From Deltaproteobacteria bacterium (lineage in GTDB: Bacteria; Desulfobacterota; WTBG01; JAGOGO01), in contig JAFGRE010000214.1 in NCBI GenBank assembly GCA_016935335.1, positions 1 through 49,167 on the forward strand: a stretch of 49,167 bases of DNA. The letters are read 5' to 3'. Within the stretch, counting starts at the first letter, position 1, and each line of letters starts with the position of its first letter. Both the position numbers and the translations under genes were made by a program. Below the pieces are notes generated by a model. It was not told the origin of the DNA and did no database searches. It saw only the letters and a program-made list of their open reading frames with translations. Shown one piece after another: positions 26,810 through 34,657 of this stretch.

Positions 26810-27535
26810 TTAACCTCCGCCATATAAGAAATCATAAAATTCGTAAGGCGCGTTTATCCTTTCCCAACGGCTATAAATCGCCAACCGTGACACATACGCC
26901 AAAACAGCATCAAGTGTAAAAGGGTTGCTGCCCAAGCAGTGGGAAATGTATTTCAAACGTTCTGTATCAAGATACCCTTCACTCAATAAGGGATTTTCTT
27001 TCCCCTTCACCTGCGTCATTATGCTCGAAAGGTCAGCCGTGCCCAGACTCCGCAGAATGGTAAACGGCTCGGCATCGGTATTTTTTACTTTTGCCCGCAA
27101 ATCTACCAGGTTGTTTCGAAGATTGATTTCCCAAGGAATAAAGTCAAGAAGAAACCGACACCTTGCCTTCTGCGCCAGTTCGAAAACATATATATAATAG
27201 AGTTCCCAGAGGCGATCATAGACGTACGGGCGCCGGATCGCCCCGCGCTCTTTTTCATCGATGAAATCTCTGAGAAACGGAGGCAGATTGTTTCGGGTTT
27301 CAATATCGTCGCGGGTTAGCATCCCCCCCTCAAGAAAAATATTCCGCCCCTGATCTATATGCTCCCAGTTAACAACATCAACAGAGTGGAGATAGGCGTT
27401 GAGTAAAGGTTCGTCCTTGGTGTATATATTCCGCTTGATCATTCCGATAATTTCGATATATGAAAGCGGAAGCCTTTCACCAAGCTCTAAAGGGAGCGGG
27501 GGGAGCAGGCAAGCTAAAAAATAATAGGCTCCCAT
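26810..27535 (-). CDS. DUF2764 family V/A-ATPase-associated protein (probable subunit C replacement)
   Basis: This 241-residue protein occupies the position of subunit C between E and A. It matches the DUF2764 family found in the reduced V/A-ATPase operons of spirochaetes, chlamydiae and Bacteroidetes. Recognisable features: MGAYYFLACLLPPL start, a helical body with ETRNNLPPFLRDFI, FLLDFIPWEINLRNNLVDLRAK, and a C-terminal LAYVSRLAIYSRWERIN. In those organisms it is considered the equivalent of the socket subunit C/d that links the central stalk to the ring; this is inference from context. The gene starts 6 bases after subunit E ends and stops 2 bases before A. Confidence 0.88.
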   Translation of the reverse strand: MGAYYFLACLLPPLPLELGERLPLSYIEIIGMIKRNIYTKDEPLLNAYLHSVDVVNWEHIDQGRNIFLEGGMLTRDDIETRNNLPPFLRDFIDEKERGAIRRPYVYDRLWELYYIYVFELAQKARCRFLLDFIPWEINLRNNLVDLRAKVKNTDAEPFTILRSLGTADLSSIMTQVKGKENPLLSEGYLDTERLKYISHCLGSNPFTLDAVLAYVSRLAIYSRWERINAPYEFYDFLYGGG

Positions 27536-27541
27536 TGCTTG

Positions 27542-28162
27542 TTACTCTTCCTTTGTAGCAAAGAAATGTTTCCGAAAACGAGGAGAGCAAAACTCCGATA
27601 TCACCTCTACGAACCCGTCACCAAAGTTGAAGTGCTGGCCACTCCCTTCAACCCCGATCTTAAAGCCAAAGGAAACCTTATCCGTAAATTGAATAGTAAG
27701 GGGTGCCTCTGCCTTACTTCGAAATTTATCAAGAAACCATGATTCTAATTCAGCCTTCTTTTGCTCCGGCAGCAGCACTTCGATTTTATGCTCCTCCCCA
27801 CCGGACTTGCTAAATGCAGAAAGAAGGATTTCGATAATCTTTTTCAAAAAATCACGATCACGGAGAGTGCTCTTTACCTCCTCCTCAATCGTCGGCTCAA
27901 CAATGGTCTTTTCCAGCTGCTCTTGTACCTTAATAATGAAATTACGCGCGGCTGTTTCCAAATCGACTCTCATTTGTTCTCGAGTCTCTTCCGCTACCTT
28001 TTCTGCTGCTTGCTTTATCTGGGCAACCTCGTTCGTCGCATCGGCGACTATCCTTTCGGCCTCCGCCTTTGCCTGCGATACAATTTTCTCGGCTTCAGCC
28101 TTCGCCGGAGAGAGAACCTTTTCCGTCAATTCACTGGTGATATCTCCCAATGTTTTCGCCAT
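27542..28162 (-). CDS. ntpE: V/A-type ATP synthase subunit E (peripheral stalk)
   Basis: This 206-residue peripheral-stalk subunit is the first gene of the operon. The N-terminal 75 residues form an Ala/Glu/Lys-rich right-handed coiled-coil helix (SPAKAEAEKIVSQAKAEAE, with a heptad-like Ala pattern). The C-terminal half is the globular head-binding domain (FSKSGGEEHKIEVLLPEQ, then FGFKIGVEGSGQHFNFGDGFVEVI). Its helical partner (subunit G/H) is missing from the operon. AAGGGGAT just before ATG 28162 is the ribosome site. The operon promoter should lie in the following 100 bases, but I see no strong pair. Confidence 0.92.
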   Translation of the reverse strand: MAKTLGDITSELTEKVLSPAKAEAEKIVSQAKAEAERIVADATNEVAQIKQAAEKVAEETREQMRVDLETAARNFIIKVQEQLEKTIVEPTIEEEVKSTLRDRDFLKKIIEILLSAFSKSGGEEHKIEVLLPEQKKAELESWFLDKFRSKAEAPLTIQFTDKVSFGFKIGVEGSGQHFNFGDGFVEVISEFCSPRFRKHFFATKEE

Positions 28163-28483
28163 GGCTATCCCCTTCGCCTTATTCCCCCATCATTCCTCGG
28201 CAAGGATGACAAGGATGTATAATGATAAAAAAATAGCATCTTTTTCGGTATACCCTTTGCGCTGAAGATAAACAAAATCCATCTCATCGCCCAAAACAGC
28301 CCCGCTTATGAATCCATACCATTCTGGCAGGATGAAACGGATTCCGGTCAATCAGCTTGTAAGCAAAATGACCCCATCTATACTTCAGAAATTTTTTTGT
28401 CTTTGTCAAGCTTTTTTTTCAGCCGCCCAAAATCGTGTTTACTATAAAGGTGGGCTTTGGTTTTGTAAAGAAAAATCATCTTC

Positions 28484-28612
28484 ATGGGTAACGAAGCTAT
28501 TGCGCGATGCATAGCAAACCATACCTCCAAACGAAACGTTTTCCTACGCCATCCAGAGCTGGCAAGCGAAAAGACACCAGCCGAGCAAGAGTTTTATGAC
28601 GGAGGCTACTGA
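28484..28612 (+). CDS. Possible 42-residue small protein or gene fragment
   Basis: The frame reads MGNEAIARCIANHTSKRNVF followed by LRHPELASEKTPAEQEFYDG and stops. It is charged and coding-like but lacks a clear ribosome site. A downstream frame (GYPDSDIWLQRLRQEP) ends in TGA near 28760. A frameshifted remnant is as likely as a real small protein. Confidence 0.22.
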   Translation: MGNEAIARCIANHTSKRNVFLRHPELASEKTPAEQEFYDGGY

Positions 28613-28831
28613 TTGCCTGGGTGGGTTCCCGGAAGTTCATTTTCGCCATCCGCAAAAAAACTGAAGAGGATATCCGGACTCCGATATTTGGTTACAGCGA
28701 CTGCGGCAAGAACCGGCTGCAGATCCTAATGAGAAACAACTCGTGCTCTGGGGGTTATGACGGGTTTTGTCTCAACGGTTCAATTCCGTTTGTATCTTCA
28801 GAAACAGTTTCGCCTGGAGTCTATTTTCCTG

Positions 28832-28837
28832 TATAAT
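28832..28837 (+). promoter_or_regulatory. Candidate -10 box for the MDR dehydrogenase gene
   Basis: This is a perfect TATAAT 53 bases upstream of the ATG at 28890. The region 17 bases upstream (TTCGCC) is a poor -35, so activator-dependent or weak transcription is possible. Confidence 0.3.
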
Positions 28838-28889
28838 AAAGCGAAGGTTGTTCCCGCGCTAACTGCAAGAGAAAGGAAGTGCATCTGTT

Positions 28890-29849
28890 ATGCAAGCCTT
28901 AATATTCGACGGCAAACTCCGGTTGGATAAAAATCATCCGGTGCCCGAAAGAAAGCCCTATGAGGTGCTGATCCGGATTCTAAAAGCCGGCATCTGCAGA
29001 ACCGATTTGGAAATTGTCAAGGGATACCTTGACTTTAAAGGAATCTTGGGACATGAATTCGTGGGCATTGTCGAGGAAAGTCCCGATCAGAATCTTGCGG
29101 GGAAAAGGGTAGTGGGTGAGATCAATATTTCGTGCGGTAGGTGCATTTACTGTTTAAAGGGGATGGCAACGCACTGTGAAAATCGATCGGCGTTGGGGAT
29201 ACAGAATAAGAACGGCGTATTTGCCGAATATGTCAGTTTGCCCATCGAGAACGTTCACACAATTCCCGACTCCGTAACGGACGACCAAGCAGTCTTTGTC
29301 GAACCGTTAGCTGCCTGTCTCCAGATTACGGAACAGGTGCATATAACGCCTTGTAAAAATGTCGCGGTCCTCGGCGACGGAAATTTGGGCTTGTTGTGTG
29401 CGCAAGTACTCACCGCAACCGGCACCCAGGTGCTCGCCGTGGGAAAGCATCAAGCGAAATTGAACACTCTTAAGCAAAGGGGTATCAGGACCTGCCTCGT
29501 TGGTGAATTGAGCCGCGAACGAGCTGATTTCGTCGTAGAATGCACCGGCTCACCGTCCGGCCTAAAGGAAGCACTTCAGATAGTCCATCCCCGGGGAACC
29601 ATCGTCTTGAAAAGCACCTATCGAGGACAAGCGAGGATTAACCTGGCACCGATGGTTATTGATGAGATAACCATTATCGGCTCCCGCTGTGGCCCTTTTC
29701 GCCCGGCCATTCGACTCCTAGAAAAAAACACCATCGATGTTCTTTCTCTCATTTCCGAACGGTTTCCTTTGGGCAAGGCGCCTCAAGCTATCCAGGCCGC
29801 CCTGGGAAAGCAAACTATCAAAGTCCTGATAGATATCAGTGACAGGTAA
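28890..29849 (+). CDS. Zinc-containing medium-chain alcohol/polyol dehydrogenase-like protein
   Basis: This 319-residue cytosolic MDR oxidoreductase has a catalytic zinc site visible as GICRTDLE (Cys) and LGHEFVGIVEE (His-Glu), with a later FVEPLAACLQ Glu. The structural zinc lobe has the classic four Cys (SCGRCIYCLKGMATHC). The Rossmann loop VLGDGNLGLLCAQ is GxGxxG-like, indicating NAD(P). It is slightly shorter than typical (about 340-350). GAAAGGAAG precedes the ATG. It stands alone, so the substrate cannot be inferred. The sequence is nearer to threonine/polyol dehydrogenases than to ethanol dehydrogenases. Confidence 0.9.
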   Translation: MQALIFDGKLRLDKNHPVPERKPYEVLIRILKAGICRTDLEIVKGYLDFKGILGHEFVGIVEESPDQNLAGKRVVGEINISCGRCIYCLKGMATHCENRSALGIQNKNGVFAEYVSLPIENVHTIPDSVTDDQAVFVEPLAACLQITEQVHITPCKNVAVLGDGNLGLLCAQVLTATGTQVLAVGKHQAKLNTLKQRGIRTCLVGELSRERADFVVECTGSPSGLKEALQIVHPRGTIVLKSTYRGQARINLAPMVIDEITIIGSRCGPFRPAIRLLEKNTIDVLSLISERFPLGKAPQAIQAALGKQTIKVLIDISDR

Positions 29850-30080
29850 TCGTACCCTTATTTGGCGGCATGTCTTTTTCTCCATACTGATAGTATCATC
29901 TTTGCCGGCAAAAAAAAAGCGAGTCGGGGTTCATACCTGCTCTCGATAACGCCCCCCCTGATTCTTCAGAATCACACGCGATTTCATAAAAAACAGGATA
30001 GACTTAAGCTGTGAGGTTGTGATATAGAAACCAAAGTCGTGGTGCGGTTTCCCAAGCCTCAAAATGCGAGGACAACATGC

Positions 30081-31448
30081 ATGATTAATCCTTTTATCTT
30101 TCGTGAATACGATATCCGGGGAGTCGCCGATAAAGATTTCTCCGACGAGACTACCTACACTCTCGGCAAAACCCTGGGAACGTACTTTCTCCGAAACAAC
30201 ATCAAAACCGTGAGCTTGGGGAGAGACTGCCGATTGAGTTCTCCCCGCCTTCATCAGCACCTTTCCCGAGGGCTCCTCGAAACCGGATGCAACCTTCTTG
30301 ATCTCGGCATTATTCCGACTCCTCTTCTCTATTACTCCCTCTTTACCTTGGACACAGAGGGGGGCGTAATGATAACCGGCAGCCACAACCCTCCCGACAA
30401 CAACGGATTCAAGATATGCAAAGGGAAGCATACCATCTTCGGAGAAGAAATCCGATGCCTCAGGGACCTGCTGGAAGACGGAGACTTTGAAGAGGGCAAA
30501 GGAACCGTGCGCCGCGAGGAGGTCTTGTCAAGCTATATGGATGCGGTTCAGAATTTTCTCACGATGGGCTGTTATCAGCGAAGAGTAATAATTGACTCCG
30601 GAAACGGGACCGCCGGGATGGTCGCCGGACCTCTTTATCGCAAGCTGGGTGCCCATGTAACCGAGCTTTTCAGCGAAATGGACGGGACGTTTCCGCACCA
30701 CCATCCTGACCCGACGCTGCCGGAAAGCCTAGAAATTCTCAGGGAGACGGTGACGAAACAGAAGGCCGACGTAGGGATTGCCTTTGACGGGGATGCCGAT
30801 CGCATCGGCGTTATCGACGACCGCGGCACTATCATCTGGGGAGATCAGCTGATGATCATTTTTTCCCGGGCACTTCTCAAAGAGTTTCCGGGTGCAACCT
30901 TTATTGCTGAAGTAAAATGCTCTCAAACATTGTTTGACGACATCGAGAGGCACGGAGGCCGGGCAATCATGTGGAAAGCCGGCCATTCCCTGATTAAGGC
31001 AAAACTCATCGAGGAAAACGCCGTCCTTGCCGGGGAGATGAGCGGCCATATCTTTTTCGCCAATCGTTACTATGGATATGATGATGCCGTATACGCCGGA
31101 GCACGGCTTCTGGAGATTCTTTCGTCTACAGGCGAAAAGCTGTCGGATCTCCTTGCCGGTCTTCCCCCGACGGTAGCCACCCCTGAGATCAGAACGAAAT
31201 GCCCCGAAGAAATAAAGTTTGCGGTAGTAGAAAAATTGGTCGAAAGATTTAAGAAACAGTACCGCGTCATCGACGTTGACGGCGCACGAATCCTCTTCGA
31301 CAGGGGATGGGGTCTTGTAAGGGCTTCCAATACCCAGCCCGCCCTGGTGCTCCGTTTTGAAGCACAAGACGGACCCGCCCTGGAACGAATGAAAACCAGG
31401 GTGGAGCAAGCCGTAGCCTGCGCAATGCAAGAACTGGAACAACCATGA
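30081..31448 (+). CDS. Phosphomannomutase/phosphoglucomutase (alpha-D-phosphohexomutase)
   Basis: This 455-residue four-domain mutase interconverts hexose 6- and 1-phosphates, feeding GDP-mannose or glucose 1-phosphate for glycans. Motifs: active-site serine loop ITGSHNPPDNNGFK, metal loop FDGDADRIGV, sugar-binding loop GEMSGH, and the phosphate-binding RASNTQPALVLRFEA near the end. The catalytic phosphoserine is the Ser of TGSHNP. The start is ATG 30081, with GCGAGGA upstream; an earlier ATG at 30039 adds 14 residues without homology to the family. The GEMSGH motif is the PMM/PGM type, distinct from the GEESGH of GlmM at 46245-47594. Confidence 0.93.
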   Translation: MINPFIFREYDIRGVADKDFSDETTYTLGKTLGTYFLRNNIKTVSLGRDCRLSSPRLHQHLSRGLLETGCNLLDLGIIPTPLLYYSLFTLDTEGGVMITGSHNPPDNNGFKICKGKHTIFGEEIRCLRDLLEDGDFEEGKGTVRREEVLSSYMDAVQNFLTMGCYQRRVIIDSGNGTAGMVAGPLYRKLGAHVTELFSEMDGTFPHHHPDPTLPESLEILRETVTKQKADVGIAFDGDADRIGVIDDRGTIIWGDQLMIIFSRALLKEFPGATFIAEVKCSQTLFDDIERHGGRAIMWKAGHSLIKAKLIEENAVLAGEMSGHIFFANRYYGYDDAVYAGARLLEILSSTGEKLSDLLAGLPPTVATPEIRTKCPEEIKFAVVEKLVERFKKQYRVIDVDGARILFDRGWGLVRASNTQPALVLRFEAQDGPALERMKTRVEQAVACAMQELEQP

Positions 31449-31496
31449 CCCACTGTCGCCCAGTTCTTACCTGGCATTAGAAACGAGGATGTTACA

Positions 31497-32225
31497 ATGA
31501 CAAGAAAAATTCTTAACCGAGGGCTGTCAATCACATTTTTCGGGCATGCTTGTTTTAAAATCGTTTCTCCGGATGGAACGAATATCGTCATTGATCCGTG
31601 GCTCAAGAACAACCCACAGGCGGTCGATGCTTTTGAAAATGTGGGTAAGACAGACTACATTCTGGTTTCCCACGGACATGGTGATCACTTCGGAGATACC
31701 CTTGAGTTAGCCGAGCAGTCCGGCGCGACAGTCATCTCCATCCATGAAATATCACAGTATCTTCTTCTCAAGGGAATCCCCGAAGAAAGAAATATCGGCA
31801 TGAACAAAGGGGGAACGGTAGTTCTTGGAGACACCCGAGTCACGATGGTTCATGCCCTTCACAGTTCTTCCATTACTGAAGATGACCACATCATATATGC
31901 GGGAGATGCGGCGGGATTCGTGATGCGTTTCAACAATGGGTTCAGCCTTTACTATGCCGGGGATACAAGCGTTTTTGGGGACATGAAACTAATAGCAGAT
32001 ATGTACAAGCCGGAGCTTGCAATCCTGCCTATTGGGGACCACTATGTTATGGGGCCTGAAGAGGGTCGCTGGGCCTGCCAACTCATCAATCCTCATTATG
32101 TAATTCCTATGCATTTCGGTACCTTTCCGGTTCTTACCGGGACACCGGATACATTTCAAAAGTTGATGGTGAAGATGCCGCGGGTAACGATTGTGGTTAT
32201 GAAACCGGGGGAGACCATCCAATAG
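31497..32225 (+). CDS. UPF0173 metal-dependent hydrolase (metallo-beta-lactamase fold)
   Basis: This 242-residue protein is of the UlaG-like/UPF0173 group. It carries ITFFGHACF at the N-terminus, the metal motif VSHGHGDHFGD, DAAGFVMRF with YYAGDTSVFGDM, and the late PMHFGTFP motif with its metal His. Length and motif order match the family (about 225-245). It lies 48 bases after the mutase gene, possibly co-transcribed. The substrate is unknown; UlaG itself is an L-ascorbate-6-phosphate lactonase, but this subgroup has no assigned reaction. Confidence 0.9.
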   Translation: MTRKILNRGLSITFFGHACFKIVSPDGTNIVIDPWLKNNPQAVDAFENVGKTDYILVSHGHGDHFGDTLELAEQSGATVISIHEISQYLLLKGIPEERNIGMNKGGTVVLGDTRVTMVHALHSSSITEDDHIIYAGDAAGFVMRFNNGFSLYYAGDTSVFGDMKLIADMYKPELAILPIGDHYVMGPEEGRWACQLINPHYVIPMHFGTFPVLTGTPDTFQKLMVKMPRVTIVVMKPGETIQ

Positions 32226-32230
32226 CCGGT

Positions 32231-32254
32231 GTGCGTCGTCCTTTGGACCCGCAC
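32231..32254. terminator. Hairpin between convergent UPF0173 and PilZ genes
   Basis: GTGCG (32231-32235) pairs with CGCAC (32250-32254), and an inner GTCC/GGAC pair closes on a TTT loop. It lies in the 60-base convergent gap. The T-rich stretch follows only after about 12 bases on the + side, so termination may be inefficient. Confidence 0.35.
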
Positions 32255-32285
32255 GCTCTCTTGTTGAGATATATTTCTTCTTTTT

Positions 32286-32780
32286 CTATCTTTGTTGTAA
32301 GATACAAGCGATTCTTTCCCTTGCCCGGGAAGAAAGATTTAAGAATTTAACCCCCATGCCGGAAAAGCCTTCCCCTTGCCCCGCTGCCGTTTCTTTTGAT
32401 TTAACCCAAACAACTTCACATGAGACCTCCAGATCCTCACCGCCATCTGGCAAGGCGATTTTCAAATCAAAGTGAGTTCCCTTCTTTAAAGGATGATCGG
32501 TTTTGATGGAGACTCCTCCCAGACTTATGTTCGATAAATAGTTGCTTACAAAAGCATGGGGCGAGGAGTAAGCAATTTTGAATTTCCTCGGGATTCTGTC
32601 ATTCCTTCTCCGTTCATCAACCTCTTCTTCTCTCAATTCTTCGATATCGCTTTTTAAAATCCGAAGCGTATCAAGTCCATAACTAGCTCCGCACCAAGGG
32701 CATTGCTTCGACCCCCATACTATCTCTCTGGTACAGTAAGGACACGCAAACTTATATTTTCTTCCCTTTGCTTCTTCCAT
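32286..32780 (-). CDS. Zinc-ribbon PilZ domain protein (putative c-di-GMP receptor)
   Basis: This 164-residue protein has an N-terminal zinc ribbon (CPYC at 14-17 and CPWC at 28-31), a charged linker, and a PilZ domain from about 58 to 160. The c-di-GMP motifs are RRRNDR-IPRKF (RxxxR-like arginines) and NISLGGVSI, where the usual D/NxSxxG is satisfied by N. It is cytosolic and presumably reports c-di-GMP made by GGDEF proteins such as the one at 4433-7783. AAGGATGAG upstream of the ATG overlaps the last codons of the decayed FGE gene (stop 2 bases before), so PilZ was probably the second gene of a coupled pair. Confidence 0.9.
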   Translation of the reverse strand: MEEAKGRKYKFACPYCTREIVWGSKQCPWCGASYGLDTLRILKSDIEELREEEVDERRRNDRIPRKFKIAYSSPHAFVSNYLSNISLGGVSIKTDHPLKKGTHFDLKIALPDGGEDLEVSCEVVWVKSKETAAGQGEGFSGMGVKFLNLSSRARERIACILQQR

Positions 32781-32782
32781 AG

Positions 32783-32896
32783 CTACTCATCCTTTACGCA
32801 GCGAAATCCGGTAAGGTTAAATCGACTTCGAGGATTTGCACTATCAGCCTGATAGTCTGTGAGCCCCCAAAAACTGTCTCCGCATCAAACCCTTCA
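32783..32896 (-). pseudogene. Decayed C-terminus of a formylglycine-generating-enzyme-like (FGE/SUMF1) gene
   Basis: Reading back from TAG 32783-32785, the minus strand gives DSFWGLTDYQADSANPRSRF followed by NLTGFRCVKDE. The ending (TGFRCVKD, preceded by an ANPRSR stretch) and the start (RV*CGDSFW, cf. RVxRGGSFW) match the C-terminal signature of FGE-sulfatase domains. Codons TGA and TGC stand where CGN Arg codons are expected, and GAC where GGC is expected, giving several stops upstream (TGA at about 32880 and 32892). No open frame continues 5' of this. The remnant is about 35 codons, and its stop couples directly to PilZ. I infer a once-intact FGE-like gene decayed by C-to-T changes. Confidence 0.5.
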
Positions 32897-33726
32897 GCGT
32901 CATACCTCAACAAGTTTTCTTGCTTTGGCGCGGGTTCCTTTTCCCCCCGCACAAATCAAACCCGTTTACACTAAGTACGATGCAGCCGCCTACAATGCTC
33001 TCCTCGATCACTTATACGCTGTCTTCTACGCATTGTCTCTCGTAAATGATGCCACTATGAGATGTTAAAAAAACTCTTATCACCTTTCTTGGTGACAGTC
33101 AATGGAAGAAGAAAGCAGCCCATCTGTTTCTTTCTCGCTTTCCTTTTAAGAGAACTAATGCTATAAAATGAAAGGAATACAAAATCTAACGTCAATAGCC
33201 AAGACTGCCGGGAGTTTTCTTCCCTTCAGTGAGCGAAAAAATAAAATCTCACTCCAGGGATGATGCGTTTCGAAATGTTGGAAAAAGTTGTTTTGGGATT
33301 TTCAAACCGCAGAGAGAACCTTTGGTTTTAAGGCGAGGGGAAATGCCTTTGCGATAAACGTAAAAACGTTCCTAACAAATCCGGTGCTTTTTTTCTAAAA
33401 ACATTCCCCGTGCCTCACATGTTTCCCCAGGGAAAGGGAGTCAGCCACACGCGGGAGACTCGTGCCAAAGGCGCAGCAAATAATGTTCCTCCCGAGACCA
33501 TTCACCCGTTATGAGTCGCTGTCGATGCCCGGCATTCCGCCAGATTTTTGGGGCTATCGGTTTTTGGGGAATCATAAGCGGAGTTATAAAAAGGTGTCAG
33601 ATTTGCTTACGGCCCCAGCGCTTTTCGGACGGTGATCCTGCCATTGGCTCCAAATACAGCTTGGAAACATAGCAAAGTTATTGAAACGGTACACCCAGCT
33701 ACCATTCAGAAAAAGACGGTAAGATC
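32897..33726. other. 830-base stretch without a confident gene, upstream of rnz
   Basis: This is the largest unexplained gap in the window, upstream of the RNase Z gene on + and the PilZ gene on -. Nothing in it matches a structural RNA I know by sight. Plus-strand short frames exist: 32859-33068 (69 residues, weak), and 33483-33635, which reads MFLPRPFTRYESLSMPGIPP and on to DFWGYRFLGNHKRSYKKVSD, then stops. The latter is proline-rich and coding-like but without a ribosome site. The stretch may be a graveyard of decayed genes, as the FGE remnant at its edge suggests. Confidence 0.45.
33483..33635 (+). CDS. Possible 50-residue protein or remnant
   Basis: This is a short frame with protein-like composition (SMPGIPPDFWGYRFLGNHKR) ending in TGA 33633-33635. 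It has no recognised family and no good ribosome site, though AAAGG occurs upstream at a rather long distance. It is given only because it is the most coding-like frame in an otherwise empty stretch. Confidence 0.2.
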   Translation: MFLPRPFTRYESLSMPGIPPDFWGYRFLGNHKRSYKKVSDLLTAPALFGR

Positions 33727-34638
33727 ATGAAAGTAACCCTGCTCGGAACCGGAGGCACTATTCCTACTCTGCGTCGCAATCTTCCAGCCATAGCCCTGCA
33801 GCGAGATGGAGACATTTTCCTCTTTGACTGCGGTGAGGGAACGCAAGTTCAATTCCTTAAGGCATCGCTCAGTCCCGGCAAACTCTTCGCTATATGCCTT
33901 ACCCATCTCCATGGAGATCATGTAACCGGACTCCCGGGGCTACTGATGACTATTATGCAGCAATCCCGTGAGAGGTCCCTTTTCATCTTCGGCCCCCCGG
34001 GGATACGAGAGTTTATCACCTTGTTCAAAAAATCGTTGGGGTTTAACCCTTCATATTTTTTAGATGTGCGAGAAATTTCCGAAGGCCGTTTTTATTCCGG
34101 TCCCAACTTCTTTATGGAAGCGGTAGCGGTTGATCACAAGCCTCGTACCCTTGCCTACTGTTTGCAGGAAGCACCCCGCCCAGGGCGCTTTCACCCTGAG
34201 AAGGCCAAGGAACTGGGAGTGCCGGAAGGACCACTCTTCGGAAGACTGCAGCGGGGAGAAACACTGACATTGGAATCTGAAAAAGTGATTACTCCCTCAA
34301 TGGTGATGGGATCACCCCGGAAAGGGCGTAAATTCGTGTATGTCACTGATACGCGTCCCTGCCCTCAGGTGGTTGCGTTTGCTGATGACGCCGATCTTCT
34401 TATACATGAGGGGATGTTTATCAGCGAGATGGAAAACGAAGCTCACCTCAAGGGCCATTCAACCGTTGGTCAGGCGGCACAGATAGCGAAAGATGCGCGA
34501 GTCAGGAAGTTTGTGATCACCCACATCAGTTCGCGCTATCGACGGACCGACGAGCTTCGCAAAGAGGCCCATAACATTTTCCCCGGCGCAATCGTCGGAA
34601 AAGATCTGATGGAAATCCTAATACCACTGCATAAGTAA
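33727..34638 (+). CDS. rnz: Ribonuclease Z (tRNA 3' endonuclease)
   Basis: This 303-residue metallo-beta-lactamase-fold nuclease matures tRNA 3' ends. Motifs are complete: LGTGGTIPT and LFDCGEGTQ near the start, LTHLHGDHVTGLPGLL (zinc motif II), VDHKPRTLAYCLQE (His with the substrate-binding region), VYVTDTRPC (Asp ligand), HEGMF, GHSTVGQAAQIA, and VITHISSRY (last zinc His). Length matches the short RNase Z form. It sits alone on +, 19 bases from the convergent fdhE gene. Confidence 0.95.
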   Translation: MKVTLLGTGGTIPTLRRNLPAIALQRDGDIFLFDCGEGTQVQFLKASLSPGKLFAICLTHLHGDHVTGLPGLLMTIMQQSRERSLFIFGPPGIREFITLFKKSLGFNPSYFLDVREISEGRFYSGPNFFMEAVAVDHKPRTLAYCLQEAPRPGRFHPEKAKELGVPEGPLFGRLQRGETLTLESEKVITPSMVMGSPRKGRKFVYVTDTRPCPQVVAFADDADLLIHEGMFISEMENEAHLKGHSTVGQAAQIAKDARVRKFVITHISSRYRRTDELRKEAHNIFPGAIVGKDLMEILIPLHK

Positions 34639-34657
34639 TCGTTCTCGTTTCTCTTGC

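Larger units (their letters stand above)
28163..28889. other. 727-base gap between divergent operons; no confident gene
   Basis: This separates the V/A-ATPase operon (-) from the MDR dehydrogenase (+), so it must hold both promoters. A TATAAT at 28832-28837 is the best candidate for the + gene. The middle has several short plus-strand frames that look partly protein-like: one from ATG 28484 to TGA 28612, and another reading GYPDSDIWLQRLRQEPAADP at about 28664-28757 in a different frame. These could be pieces of one decayed gene. No homology is recognised. Confidence 0.45.

Noticed and set aside
28766-28790. A perfect tRNA-like T-arm (AACGG TTCAATT CCGTT)
   Set aside because: The next 7 bases (TGTATCT) find no complementary acceptor strand about 60 bases upstream, and no D-arm or anticodon arm is present.
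32783-33068. A diversity-generating retroelement target because of the FGE-like tail
   Set aside because: No reverse transcriptase, template repeat or variable repeat is present in the window.
32897-33726. A structural RNA (RNase P, tmRNA, SRP or 6S) in the largest gap
   Set aside because: None of the conserved cores of those RNAs is recognisable on either strand.
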